Shown: positions 1-5,747 of the stretch, in pieces
How positions within the stretch are numbered: the stretch's first letter is position 1
Layout: each line of letters starts with the position of its first letter
Assembly (NCBI GenBank): GCA_002291855.1
Contig: DBAW01000202.1
Span: forward strand, 487-6,233
Direction of reading: 5' to 3'
From: Sphingomonas sp. UBA1000
GTDB lineage: Bacteria; Pseudomonadota; Alphaproteobacteria; Sphingomonadales; Sphingomonadaceae
DNA: 5,747 bases
Notes under the pieces: model-generated
Told to the model about the DNA's origin: nothing
The model's database searches: none
The model's input: only the letters and a program-made list of their open reading frames with translations
Position numbers and translations under genes: made by a program

Positions 1-163
1 GCGCCTTGGACGGGATGCAGCCGACATTCAGGCAGGTGCCGCCCAGCGTCTCGCGGCCTTCGGCACAGGCGGTCTTCAGCCCCAGCTGCGCGGCGCGGAT
101 CGCGGCGACATAGCCGCCCGGCCCCGCGCCGATCACCAGCAGGTCATAATCATAATCAGCCAT
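1..163 (-). CDS. lpd: Dihydrolipoyl dehydrogenase (E3), N-terminal 54 codons, runs off the window
   Basis: E3 is the FAD-dependent enzyme that reoxidises the dihydrolipoyl arm of the E2 component with NAD+ in 2-oxoacid dehydrogenase complexes; it acts in the cytoplasm as a homodimer. Seen: ATG at 163-161, then an FAD-binding beta-alpha-beta start with GAGPGG at residues 12-17, and the redox disulfide motif TCLNVGCIPSK with C44 and C49 in CxxxxC spacing. Both are hallmarks of the family. A strong ribosome binding site (AAGGAG) lies 7 nt before the start and overlaps the sucB stop codon, so the gene is almost certainly co-transcribed with sucB. Only about a tenth of the usual roughly 465 residues is visible, so intactness cannot be judged. 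The disulfide motif excludes simpler FAD oxidases. Mercuric and glutathione reductases are related, but the position after sucB fixes the role. Whether this E3 also serves pyruvate dehydrogenase cannot be told here. Confidence 0.95.
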   Translation of the reverse strand, partial: MADYDYDLLVIGAGPGGYVAAIRAAQLGLKTACAEGRETLGGTCLNVGCIPSKA

Positions 164-170
164 GATGCGG

Positions 171-176
171 CTCCTT
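171..176 (-). promoter_or_regulatory. Ribosome binding site of lpd
   Basis: The minus strand reads AAGGAG here, 7 nt before the lpd ATG. Its first bases overlap the last two bases of the sucB TAA stop (177-175). It is the clearest Shine-Dalgarno sequence in the window and fixes the lpd start. Confidence 0.85.
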
Positions 177-1380
177 AAAGGTCGATCAGCAGGCGGGTCG
201 GATCCTCGATCGCGTTCTTGAGCGCGACGAGGAAGGTCACCGCCTCGCGGCCGTCGATCAGCCGGTGATCATAGCTGAGCGCCAGATACATCATCGGCCG
301 CACGACGATCTGGCCGTCGCGCACCACCGGCCGGTCCTCGATCCGGTGCAGGCCGAGCACCGCCGACTGGGGCGGGTTGATGATCGGCGTCGACAGCAGC
401 GAGCCGAACACGCCGCCATTGGAAATGGTGAAGGTGCCGCCCTTCATCTCGTCGATCTTGAGCGTGCCGTCCTTGGCGCGCTTGCCGAAATCGCCGATGG
501 TCTTTTCGATCGTCGCGACCGACATTTCCTGCGCGTCGCGGATCACCGGCACCACCAGCCCGTTGGGCGCGGACACGGCGACCGACACATCGACATAGTC
601 GCGGTAGACGATCTCATCGCCCTCGATCGACGCATTGACCGCCGGCACGTCGCGCAGCGCCTGCACCGCCGCCTTCACGAAAAAGCCCATAAAGCCGAGG
701 CGGACGCCATGCTTCTTTTCGAACAGGTCCTTGTAGCGGGCGCGCGCCTCGATCACCGCGGTCATGTCGACATCGTTGAACGTCGTCAGCATCGCGGCGG
801 TGTTCTGGGCTTCCTTGAGGCGCGACGCGATCGTCTGGCGCAGGCGGCTCATCCGTACCCGCTCCTCGCGGCGCGCACCGGCCGGGGCGGCGGGCGCGGC
901 AGCCACAGGCGCGGCGGCGGCGGCCGCCACCGGCGCCTTGGTCTTCGCAGCTTCGGCAGCGGCGAGCACATCTTCCTTGGTCAGCCGGCCATCCTTGCCG
1001 GTGCCGCGGATCTGGGTCGGATCCAGCCCATGTTCCAGCACCAGGCGGCGCACCGACGGCGACAGCGTCAGGTCACCCGCCGGTTCGTCGGCCGGCGCAG
1101 CGGCGGCAGCAGGGGCCGCAGCGGCAGGGGCCGCAGCCGCGCCACCGGCTTCCAGATAGCCGATGACCGCGCCGACGGCGACGGTGTCGCCCGGCTGCGC
1201 GGCATGGGCACCCATCACGCCATCGGCCGGGGCCGGCACTTCGACCGAGACCTTGTCGGTTTCAAGCGAGGCCACCGGCTCATCGGCCTTCACCGGCTCG
1301 CCGGGCTTTTTCAGCCATTCGCCGATCGTGGCTTCGGTGATCGATTCGCCGAGGGTCGGCACCTTGATTTCAACGCTCAT
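175..1380 (-). CDS. sucB: Dihydrolipoyllysine-residue succinyltransferase (E2 of 2-oxoglutarate dehydrogenase)
   Basis: This is the core subunit of the 2-oxoglutarate dehydrogenase complex. It accepts the succinyl group from E1 on a lipoyl lysine and transfers it to CoA. Domains seen in the 401 residues: lipoyl domain at about 2-77 with the lipoylated lysine K43 in ETDKVSVEV; an Ala/Pro-rich linker at about 79-100; a peripheral subunit-binding domain at about 105-141 (LSPSVRRLV to GRLTKEDVL); a second Ala/Pro linker at about 147-168; and the catalytic acyltransferase domain from about 174 to the end. The active-site signature is SYDHRLIDG at 369-377, with H372 and D376. One lipoyl domain and a length near 400 are typical of succinyltransferases; many acetyltransferases of pyruvate dehydrogenase are longer. 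Its place after sucA supports the substrate assignment. The ATG lies 2 nt after the sucA stop, with its ribosome binding site inside sucA, so translation is probably coupled. The gene looks intact. It is also called odhB. Confidence 0.97.
   Translation of the reverse strand: MSVEIKVPTLGESITEATIGEWLKKPGEPVKADEPVASLETDKVSVEVPAPADGVMGAHAAQPGDTVAVGAVIGYLEAGGAAAAPAAAAPAAAAAPADEPAGDLTLSPSVRRLVLEHGLDPTQIRGTGKDGRLTKEDVLAAAEAAKTKAPVAAAAAAPVAAAPAAPAGARREERVRMSRLRQTIASRLKEAQNTAAMLTTFNDVDMTAVIEARARYKDLFEKKHGVRLGFMGFFVKAAVQALRDVPAVNASIEGDEIVYRDYVDVSVAVSAPNGLVVPVIRDAQEMSVATIEKTIGDFGKRAKDGTLKIDEMKGGTFTISNGGVFGSLLSTPIINPPQSAVLGLHRIEDRPVVRDGQIVVRPMMYLALSYDHRLIDGREAVTFLVALKNAIEDPTRLLIDL
1109..1137 (-). repeat. 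Two-copy tandem repeat in the first E2 linker
   Basis: A 14-nt sequence (plus strand GCAGGGGCCGCAGC) occurs at 1109-1122 and again at 1124-1137, a period of 15 nt or five codons. It encodes part of the AAAAP-type repeats at about residues 81-95 of SucB, the flexible linker between the lipoyl and subunit-binding domains. Such Ala/Pro linkers are normal in E2 proteins. The repeat could vary in copy number between strains by slippage, which is an inference. Confidence 0.6.
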
Positions 1381-1382
1381 GA

Positions 1383-4316
1383 TCAGCCCTTTTTCTGGCG
1401 CTTGATTTCGTCACGCACGCTGTGGCCGAGAGCATCGGCGATCAGCGCGCCCTGTTCGCTCAGGTGCCGCTTGGCGAGGCCCGTGGCGGGCGACGCCGCG
1501 GCGGCGCGGCCGGCATAGCGGGCGCGGGCAGGCCCCACCCCGGCATCGGCCAGACACTGTTCGATCAGCGGTTCGACAAAGAACCACGCCCCGTTGTTCT
1601 TCGGTTCTTCCTGCGCCCAGACCACGTCTTCCAGCCCGGTCATCCGCTTCAGCCGCACGGTCAGCGGATCGCCCGGGAACGGATAGAGCTGTTCGATGCG
1701 GACGATGGCGGTGTGCTTGTCACCCGCCGCGTCGCGCGCCTCCATCAGGTCATAGGCGACCTTGCCCGAACACAAGACCAGCCGGCGCACATCGGCATCG
1801 GCCGGGGCGTTGGGATCCGACAGGATGCGCATGAAGTGGCTGGCACCCTGGAAATCCTCGGCCGCCGACACCGCCATCTTGTGGCGCAGCAGCGATTTGG
1901 GCGTGAAGATGACCAGCGGCTTGCGGAACGGCCGCAGCATCTGCCGGCGCAGGATGTGGAAATAATTTGCCGGCGTCGTGCAGTTGGCGACCTGCATATT
2001 GTCCTGCGCGCACAGCTGCAGATAGCGCTCGATCCGCGCCGAGCTGTGCTCAGGCCCCTGGCCTTCATAACCGTGCGGCAGCAGCATCACCAGGCCGTTG
2101 GCGCGCAGCCACTTGGCCTCGCCCGAGGCAATGAACTGGTCGATCATGATCTGCGCGCCATTGGCGAAATCGCCGAACTGGGCTTCCCACATCACCAGCG
2201 TCTTCGGGTCGGCAAGCGCATAGCCATATTCAAAGCCGAGCACGCCATATTCGCTGAGCGGCGAATCCAGCACCTCGAACCGGCCATGCGGCAGCGTCGT
2301 CAGCGGGACATATTTGGCCTCGCTGCGCTGGTCGACCCAGACGGCGTGGCGGTGGCTGAACGTGCCACGCCCCGAATCCTGCCCCGACAGGCGGATGCCA
2401 TAGCCCTCGGTCACCAGGCTGCCGAACGCCAGCGCCTCGCCGGTCGCCCAGTCGAACCCCTGGCCGGTGCGGAACATCTCGCGCTTCGCCTCGATGATGC
2501 GGGCGAGCGTCTTGTGGATGGTCACATCCTCCGGCACCGTGGTCAGCGTGCGGCCAAGGCTGTCGAACAGCTTGGGCTCGATCCCGCTTTCCACGTTGCG
2601 CCGCGCGCTTTCCGAATCCGCCGGCGCGTGCAGGCCGGACCAGCGGCCGGCAAACCAGTCGGCCTTGTTGGGCCGGTAGGATTTGGCGGCTTCGAATTCT
2701 TCTTCCAGATGCTGGGTGAAGGCCGCGGCGGTCTGGTCGGCAAAGGCCGGGTCGATCACCCCTTCCCCGCGCAGCCGCTCGCCATAGACCTGGGCGACGC
2801 CGGGCTTGTCCTTGATCCGCGCATACATCAGCGGCTGGGTGAAGCTCGGCTCGTCGCCCTCATTATGGCCGAAGCGGCGATAGCACCACATGTCGATCAC
2901 GATGTCGCGCCCGAAACGCTGGCGGAACTCGATCGCGATCTTGCAGGCAAAGGTCACGGCTTCGGGATCGTCGCCGTTCACATGCAGGATCGGGGCCTGC
3001 ACGCCCTTGGCCACATCCGACGGATAGGGCGAGGAGCGCGCGAATTGCGGGCTGGTGGTGAAGCCGATCTGGTTGTTGATGATGAAATGGATGCAGCCGC
3101 CGGTGTTGTAGCCGCGCACCCCCGAAAAGCCGAGGCATTCCCAGACGATACCCTGGCCGGCAAAGGCCGCGTCGCCATGGATCAGCACCGGCAGCACCTG
3201 ATTGTGCTTTTCCAGATCGTCGCGCGCCACCTGGGTCGCGCGCACCTTGCCGAGCACCACCGGATCGACCGCCTCGAGGTGCGAGGGGTTGGGCACCAGC
3301 GACATATGGACGCTGATCCCGTCAAACTCGCGGTCGGTGGAGGTGCCGAGATGATATTTGACGTCGCCCGATCCGCCGACATCTTCCGGATTGGCCGAGC
3401 CGCCGGAGAATTCGTGGAAGATCACGCGGAACGGCTTGGCCATCACATTGGCGAGCACATTCAGCCGCCCGCGATGCGCCATGCCATAGACGATCTCGCG
3501 CACGCCCATCTGGCCGCCATATTTGATGATCGCCTCAAGCGCGGGGATCATCGCTTCGCCGCCATCGAGGCCGAAGCGCTTGGTGCCGACATATTTGCGG
3601 CCCAGGAACTTTTCGAACTGCTCGCCGCGAATGACGGCCGACAGGATCGCCTTCTTGCCTTCGGGGGTGAACTGGATGACGGCGTCCTTGCCCTCCATCC
3701 GTTCCTGCAGGAAGCGCCGCTCCTCGGTGTCGGCGATGTGCATATATTCAAGGCCGACCGGCCCACAATAATTGCGCCGCAGGATCGCGACCAGATCGCG
3801 CACCGTCGCGGTTTCAAGGCCGAGCGTGCCGCCCAGATAGATCGGACGGTCGAGATCGGCGCCGGAAAAGCCGTGATATTCGGGCGTCAGATCGGCCGGC
3901 AGCTCGCGCTTCAATATGCCGAGCGGATCGAGCTGCGCCGCCAGATGGCCGCGCACCCGGTAGGTGCGGATCAGCATCATCGCGCGGATGGAATCGGCCG
4001 CCGCGCGGGCGACCGCGCCGGGATCGGCAGGGGCAGTGGCGGCAGCCGGCGCGGCCTTGCGTGCATCGGCCTTGGGCGGCACCGCCATCTGCGTCGGGTC
4101 GAGTGCTGCGGTCAGCGCGTCGGTGTCGGCGGGCGGCCAGTTGCCGCGCTTCCAGCTCGGGCCGTCGATGCTCGCCTCAAGCCCTTCGAAAAAGCCGCGC
4201 CAGCCGGCCTCGACCGAGGCGGGATCGGCGGCATAACGGCGGTAAAGCGCCTCGACGAACGACGGCGACACGCCCTCAATATCGAATGACTGGCCTTCAA
4301 AACCCATGATCTTCAT
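1383..4316 (-). CDS. sucA: 2-oxoglutarate dehydrogenase E1 component (thiamine diphosphate-dependent)
   Basis: E1 decarboxylates 2-oxoglutarate on thiamine diphosphate (ThDP) and succinylates the lipoyl arm of E2; it commits carbon to succinyl-CoA in the TCA cycle. Seen in 977 residues: the short E1o N-terminal domain (SPSFVEALYRRY at 17-28), a variable Ala/Pro-rich stretch at about 52-100, GMAHRGRLNVLANV at 278-291, the ThDP/Mg motif from GDAAFAGQG (381-389) to NN at 414-415, RFGHNEGDEPSFTQP at 481-495, and the C-terminal transketolase-like half with GPEHSSARIERYLQL at 754-768, whose H757 matches a family active-site histidine. The length is slightly above the E. coli enzyme (about 933), mostly through the N-terminal linker. 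The start is uncertain: M1 (4316) and M4 (4307, MGFEGQSFDIEG) are both possible and neither has a strong Shine-Dalgarno sequence. The TGA stop is 2 nt before the sucB start. The gene is intact and is also called odhA. Confidence 0.97.
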   Translation of the reverse strand: MKIMGFEGQSFDIEGVSPSFVEALYRRYAADPASVEAGWRGFFEGLEASIDGPSWKRGNWPPADTDALTAALDPTQMAVPPKADARKAAPAAATAPADPGAVARAAADSIRAMMLIRTYRVRGHLAAQLDPLGILKRELPADLTPEYHGFSGADLDRPIYLGGTLGLETATVRDLVAILRRNYCGPVGLEYMHIADTEERRFLQERMEGKDAVIQFTPEGKKAILSAVIRGEQFEKFLGRKYVGTKRFGLDGGEAMIPALEAIIKYGGQMGVREIVYGMAHRGRLNVLANVMAKPFRVIFHEFSGGSANPEDVGGSGDVKYHLGTSTDREFDGISVHMSLVPNPSHLEAVDPVVLGKVRATQVARDDLEKHNQVLPVLIHGDAAFAGQGIVWECLGFSGVRGYNTGGCIHFIINNQIGFTTSPQFARSSPYPSDVAKGVQAPILHVNGDDPEAVTFACKIAIEFRQRFGRDIVIDMWCYRRFGHNEGDEPSFTQPLMYARIKDKPGVAQVYGERLRGEGVIDPAFADQTAAAFTQHLEEEFEAAKSYRPNKADWFAGRWSGLHAPADSESARRNVESGIEPKLFDSLGRTLTTVPEDVTIHKTLARIIEAKREMFRTGQGFDWATGEALAFGSLVTEGYGIRLSGQDSGRGTFSHRHAVWVDQRSEAKYVPLTTLPHGRFEVLDSPLSEYGVLGFEYGYALADPKTLVMWEAQFGDFANGAQIMIDQFIASGEAKWLRANGLVMLLPHGYEGQGPEHSSARIERYLQLCAQDNMQVANCTTPANYFHILRRQMLRPFRKPLVIFTPKSLLRHKMAVSAAEDFQGASHFMRILSDPNAPADADVRRLVLCSGKVAYDLMEARDAAGDKHTAIVRIEQLYPFPGDPLTVRLKRMTGLEDVVWAQEEPKNNGAWFFVEPLIEQCLADAGVGPARARYAGRAAAASPATGLAKRHLSEQGALIADALGHSVRDEIKRQKKG
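1387..1394 (-). promoter_or_regulatory. Ribosome binding site of sucB inside the sucA 3' end
   Basis: The minus strand reads AAAAAGGG, ending 6 nt before the sucB ATG and lying within the last codons of sucA. The stop and start are arranged as TGATCATG, so ribosomes ending sucA finish beside the sucB start. This fits coupled, balanced synthesis of E1 and E2. Confidence 0.65.
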
Positions 4317-4362
4317 CCGTCCATGTCGAGCAAAGTCCAGAACTGCCCCGGTCCGGCCCCTC

Positions 4363-4389
4363 TCGTGCCGGCCAGAACGGCCGGCACGA
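4363..4389 (-). other. Perfect 11-bp inverted repeat (RNA hairpin) in the sucD-sucA gap
   Basis: TCGTGCCGGCC at 4363-4373 is exactly complementary to GGCCGGCACGA at 4379-4389, around a 5-nt loop (plus strand AGAAC). The stem is GC-rich and should be stable in the mRNA. On the minus strand the bases after the stem are GAGAGGGGCC, with no U-tract, so it is not a standard intrinsic terminator; there is no U-tract on the plus side either. It is the main feature of the 100-nt gap, the only intergenic space in the window longer than 11 nt. It could be an mRNA-stability or processing element, a partial attenuator tuning sucA against sucD, or a copy of a dispersed palindromic repeat. The sequence alone cannot decide. 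Confidence 0.75.
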
Positions 4390-4416
4390 ACGGATGCAGG
4401 GTCAATCGGCTCTCGC

Positions 4417-5301
4417 TCAGCCCTTCAACACTTCTAGCAGGGTCTGGCCCAGTTCGGCCGGGCTGGGGCTGACGCGGATGCCCGCCGCCTCCATCGCCGC
4501 GATCTTGTCTTCCGCGCCGCCCTTGCCGCCGGACACGATCGCGCCGGCATGGCCCATGCGCCGCCCCGGAGGCGCGGTGCGCCCGGCGATGAAGCCGACC
4601 ATCGGCTTTTTGCGGCCGCGCTTTGCCTCGTCGATCAGGAACTGGGCGGCCTGCTCCTCGGCATCGCCGCCGATTTCGCCGATCATGATGATCGACTTGG
4701 TGTCGTCATCGGCGAGGAACAGTTCGAGCACGTCGATGAAGTTGGTGCCGTTGACCGGATCGCCGCCGATGCCGACCGCCGTGGTCTGGCCAAGCCCGGC
4801 ATTCGAGGTCTGGAACACCGCTTCATAAGTGAGCGTGCCCGAGCGCGAGACGACGCCGACCGAACCCTTTTTGAAGATGTTGCCCGGCATGATGCCGATC
4901 TTGCACTCATCCGGGGTCAGCACGCCCGGGCAGTTCGGCCCGATCAGCCGCGACCTGGACCCCGACAGAGCGCGCTTGACCTTCACCATGTCGAGCACCG
5001 GAATGCCCTCGGTGATGCAGACGATCAGCGGCACTTCAGCGTCGATCGCCTCGAGGATCGAATCGGCGGCAAAGGGCGGCGGCACATAGATGACCGAGGC
5101 ATCGGCCCCGGTCTTGGCGACCGCTTCATGCACGGTGTCGAACACCGGCAGGCCGATATGGGTGGTGCCGCCCTTGCCCGGCGTCACGCCGCCGACGACC
5201 TGGGTGCCATAGGCGATTGCCTGTTCGGAATGGAACGTGCCCTGGGCACCGGTAAAGCCCTGGGTGATGACCTTGGTGTGCTTGTTGACGAGAATGGACA
5301 C
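4417..5301 (-). CDS. sucD: Succinyl-CoA synthetase (ADP/GDP-forming), alpha subunit
   Basis: With the beta subunit SucC, this enzyme converts succinyl-CoA, phosphate and a nucleoside diphosphate to succinate, CoA and a nucleoside triphosphate in the TCA cycle. The alpha subunit binds CoA and carries the phosphorylated histidine. Seen in 294 residues: an N-terminal CoA-binding Rossmann domain with GFTGAQGTFH at 15-24 and PGKGGTTH at 41-48; IVCITEGIP at 93-101; LIGPNCPG at 119-126; and the active-site histidine H251 in RRMGHAGAI. The length matches the family (about 290). The start is GTG (5301-5299), not ATG. The choice is supported by AAGGGAG 7 nt upstream and by the family-typical start SILVNKHTKVI. 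The start overlaps the stop of the preceding gene by one base (TAGTG). No sucC is visible: the upstream neighbour is an unrelated gene. Confidence 0.97.
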   Translation of the reverse strand: MSILVNKHTKVITQGFTGAQGTFHSEQAIAYGTQVVGGVTPGKGGTTHIGLPVFDTVHEAVAKTGADASVIYVPPPFAADSILEAIDAEVPLIVCITEGIPVLDMVKVKRALSGSRSRLIGPNCPGVLTPDECKIGIMPGNIFKKGSVGVVSRSGTLTYEAVFQTSNAGLGQTTAVGIGGDPVNGTNFIDVLELFLADDDTKSIIMIGEIGGDAEEQAAQFLIDEAKRGRKKPMVGFIAGRTAPPGRRMGHAGAIVSGGKGGAEDKIAAMEAAGIRVSPSPAELGQTLLEVLKG

Positions 5302-5747
5302 TATTTCGCTCCCTTGCGCTCGATGAGCGCGAACTGAATCTGGTTGCCCTCATGCACGTGAACAAAGACCGTTCGTTCACTTCCGCCACCTGCCGGCAAT
5401 CGCCACTCAGGCTGAAACCCTGGGTTCGGCGACCCGTCCTTCTTGACAGCCTTTGCGGCGTTCGCAGCCGCACCAAAGCGCGCCGATATGGCCTCAATAG
5501 CCGCTGCGCGGTCTGGCGCACTGCTCAATGCAACGGTCAGATTACACTGCGGCTCTCTCGAGAAAAAAATGCCATTGGCTACGTTCAGCTGGGCATCCGG
5601 CGCTCGCCATCCCCCGATATCGACAGGCGGTTTAAATGGCACCACCTCGGGCCGATAGGCAAAGCCCCAGCCCAAGGCCTCAGCGACGCCGCCCGCAGCA
5701 GCTTTGTCGAAGTTCGTCGACGCGCAAATCTTTTCGAACGCCTCAAA
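5301..5747 (-). CDS. Hypothetical protein, C-terminal part (start beyond the window)
   Basis: I do not recognise a named family. The frame is open from the window edge to a TAG at 5303-5301, giving at least 148 residues. The TTG at 5675 could be read as a start, but the frame continues upstream without a stop for 24 more codons (FEAFEKICAST...), so the true start is probably outside. Visible: two cysteines, one in EKICAST near the edge and one in EPQCNL about 60 residues later; Gly/Trp-rich pieces (ALGWGFAY, DIGGWRAP); an Ala-rich, probably helical stretch (DRAAAIEAISARFGAAANAA); and a C-terminus with strand-like character (TVFVHVHEGNQIQFALIE) ending in RKGAK. There is no membrane segment in the visible part. 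The layout resembles small, poorly described, possibly exported alphaproteobacterial proteins with a cysteine pair, but the signal peptide region is not visible; this is inference. GC is about 60% by hand count, against roughly 66% in sampled lines of sucD, and rarer codons such as AGA occur. That suggests weak expression or a different origin. The stop overlaps the sucD start. Confidence 0.7.
   Translation of the reverse strand, partial: FEAFEKICASTNFDKAAAGGVAEALGWGFAYRPEVVPFKPPVDIGGWRAPDAQLNVANGIFFSREPQCNLTVALSSAPDRAAAIEAISARFGAAANAAKAVKKDGSPNPGFQPEWRLPAGGGSERTVFVHVHEGNQIQFALIERKGAK
5309..5315 (-). promoter_or_regulatory. Ribosome binding site of sucD
   Basis: The minus strand reads AAGGGAG, 7 nt before the GTG start of sucD and inside the last codons of the upstream gene. 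It decides the GTG start, since no in-frame ATG lies close by in the sequence encoding the conserved N-terminus. Confidence 0.8.

Noticed and set aside
175..1380. E2 as the acetyltransferase of pyruvate dehydrogenase or a branched-chain E2
   Set aside because: The single lipoyl domain, the length near 400 and the position directly after an unmistakable sucA fit the succinyltransferase.
265..1518. A 417-codon plus-strand open frame antisense to sucB and the end of sucA
   Set aside because: It is a composition artefact of the same kind. The translation is dominated by His/Arg/Gly, crosses two real genes and has no recognisable domain.
1422..4289. A 955-codon open frame on the plus strand, antisense to almost all of sucA
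   Set aside because: Its codons line up exactly with the sucA codons. Stops in this frame would need TTA, CTA or TCA codons in sucA, which a GC-rich genome avoids. The product is rich in His, Arg and Asp and resembles no known protein. The minus strand carries a fully motif-supported enzyme.
4363..4389. The hairpin as an intrinsic terminator of sucD
   Set aside because: Neither strand has a run of U after the stem, and the gene that follows is the expected next member of the operon.
4400..4405. TTGACC on the minus strand as a possible -35 box for a sucA promoter in the sucD-sucA gap
   Set aside because: No -10-like sequence occurs at the right distance; the region 15-20 nt downstream is the GC-rich hairpin. 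A promoter is not supported by the sequence alone.
5301..5675. Unknown gene as a complete 124-residue protein starting at TTG 5675
   Set aside because: The frame stays open to the window edge, and the 24 extra residues (including the first cysteine) look like continuous protein. The TTG is probably an internal leucine codon.

Overview
The window holds a compact, minus-strand TCA-cycle operon from a GC-rich bacterium. Transcription runs from high to low coordinates in the order: unknown gene (partial), sucD, sucA, sucB, lpd (partial). The order sucD-sucA-sucB-lpd, and the character of the proteins, suggest an alphaproteobacterium. A sphingomonad (Sphingomonadales) is my best guess, from recall of family character rather than from any search. 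No plus-strand gene, RNA gene, mobile element or CRISPR array can be supported.

Layout: 5747-5301 is the 3' part of an unrecognised gene whose start lies outside the window. Its stop codon overlaps the GTG start of sucD by one base. sucD (5301-4417) encodes the alpha subunit of succinyl-CoA synthetase. A 100-nt gap follows, holding a perfect 11-bp hairpin. sucA (4316-1383) encodes the E1 component of 2-oxoglutarate dehydrogenase. sucB (1380-175) starts 2 nt after the sucA stop and encodes the E2 succinyltransferase. lpd (163 to beyond base 1) starts 11 nt after the sucB stop and encodes the E3 dihydrolipoyl dehydrogenase.

How they work together: SucA decarboxylates 2-oxoglutarate on thiamine diphosphate, SucB moves the succinyl group through its lipoyl arm to CoA, and Lpd reoxidises the arm with NAD+. 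SucD, with the beta subunit SucC, converts the resulting succinyl-CoA to succinate with formation of a nucleoside triphosphate. sucC is not in the window. The position directly before sucD, where sucC sits in many bacteria, is taken by the unknown gene.

The core genes are ordinary and intact, with all the key catalytic motifs visible. I found no convincing new system. The points worth a second look are the unknown gene coupled to sucD, the hairpin in the sucD-sucA gap, and the uncertain sucA start.
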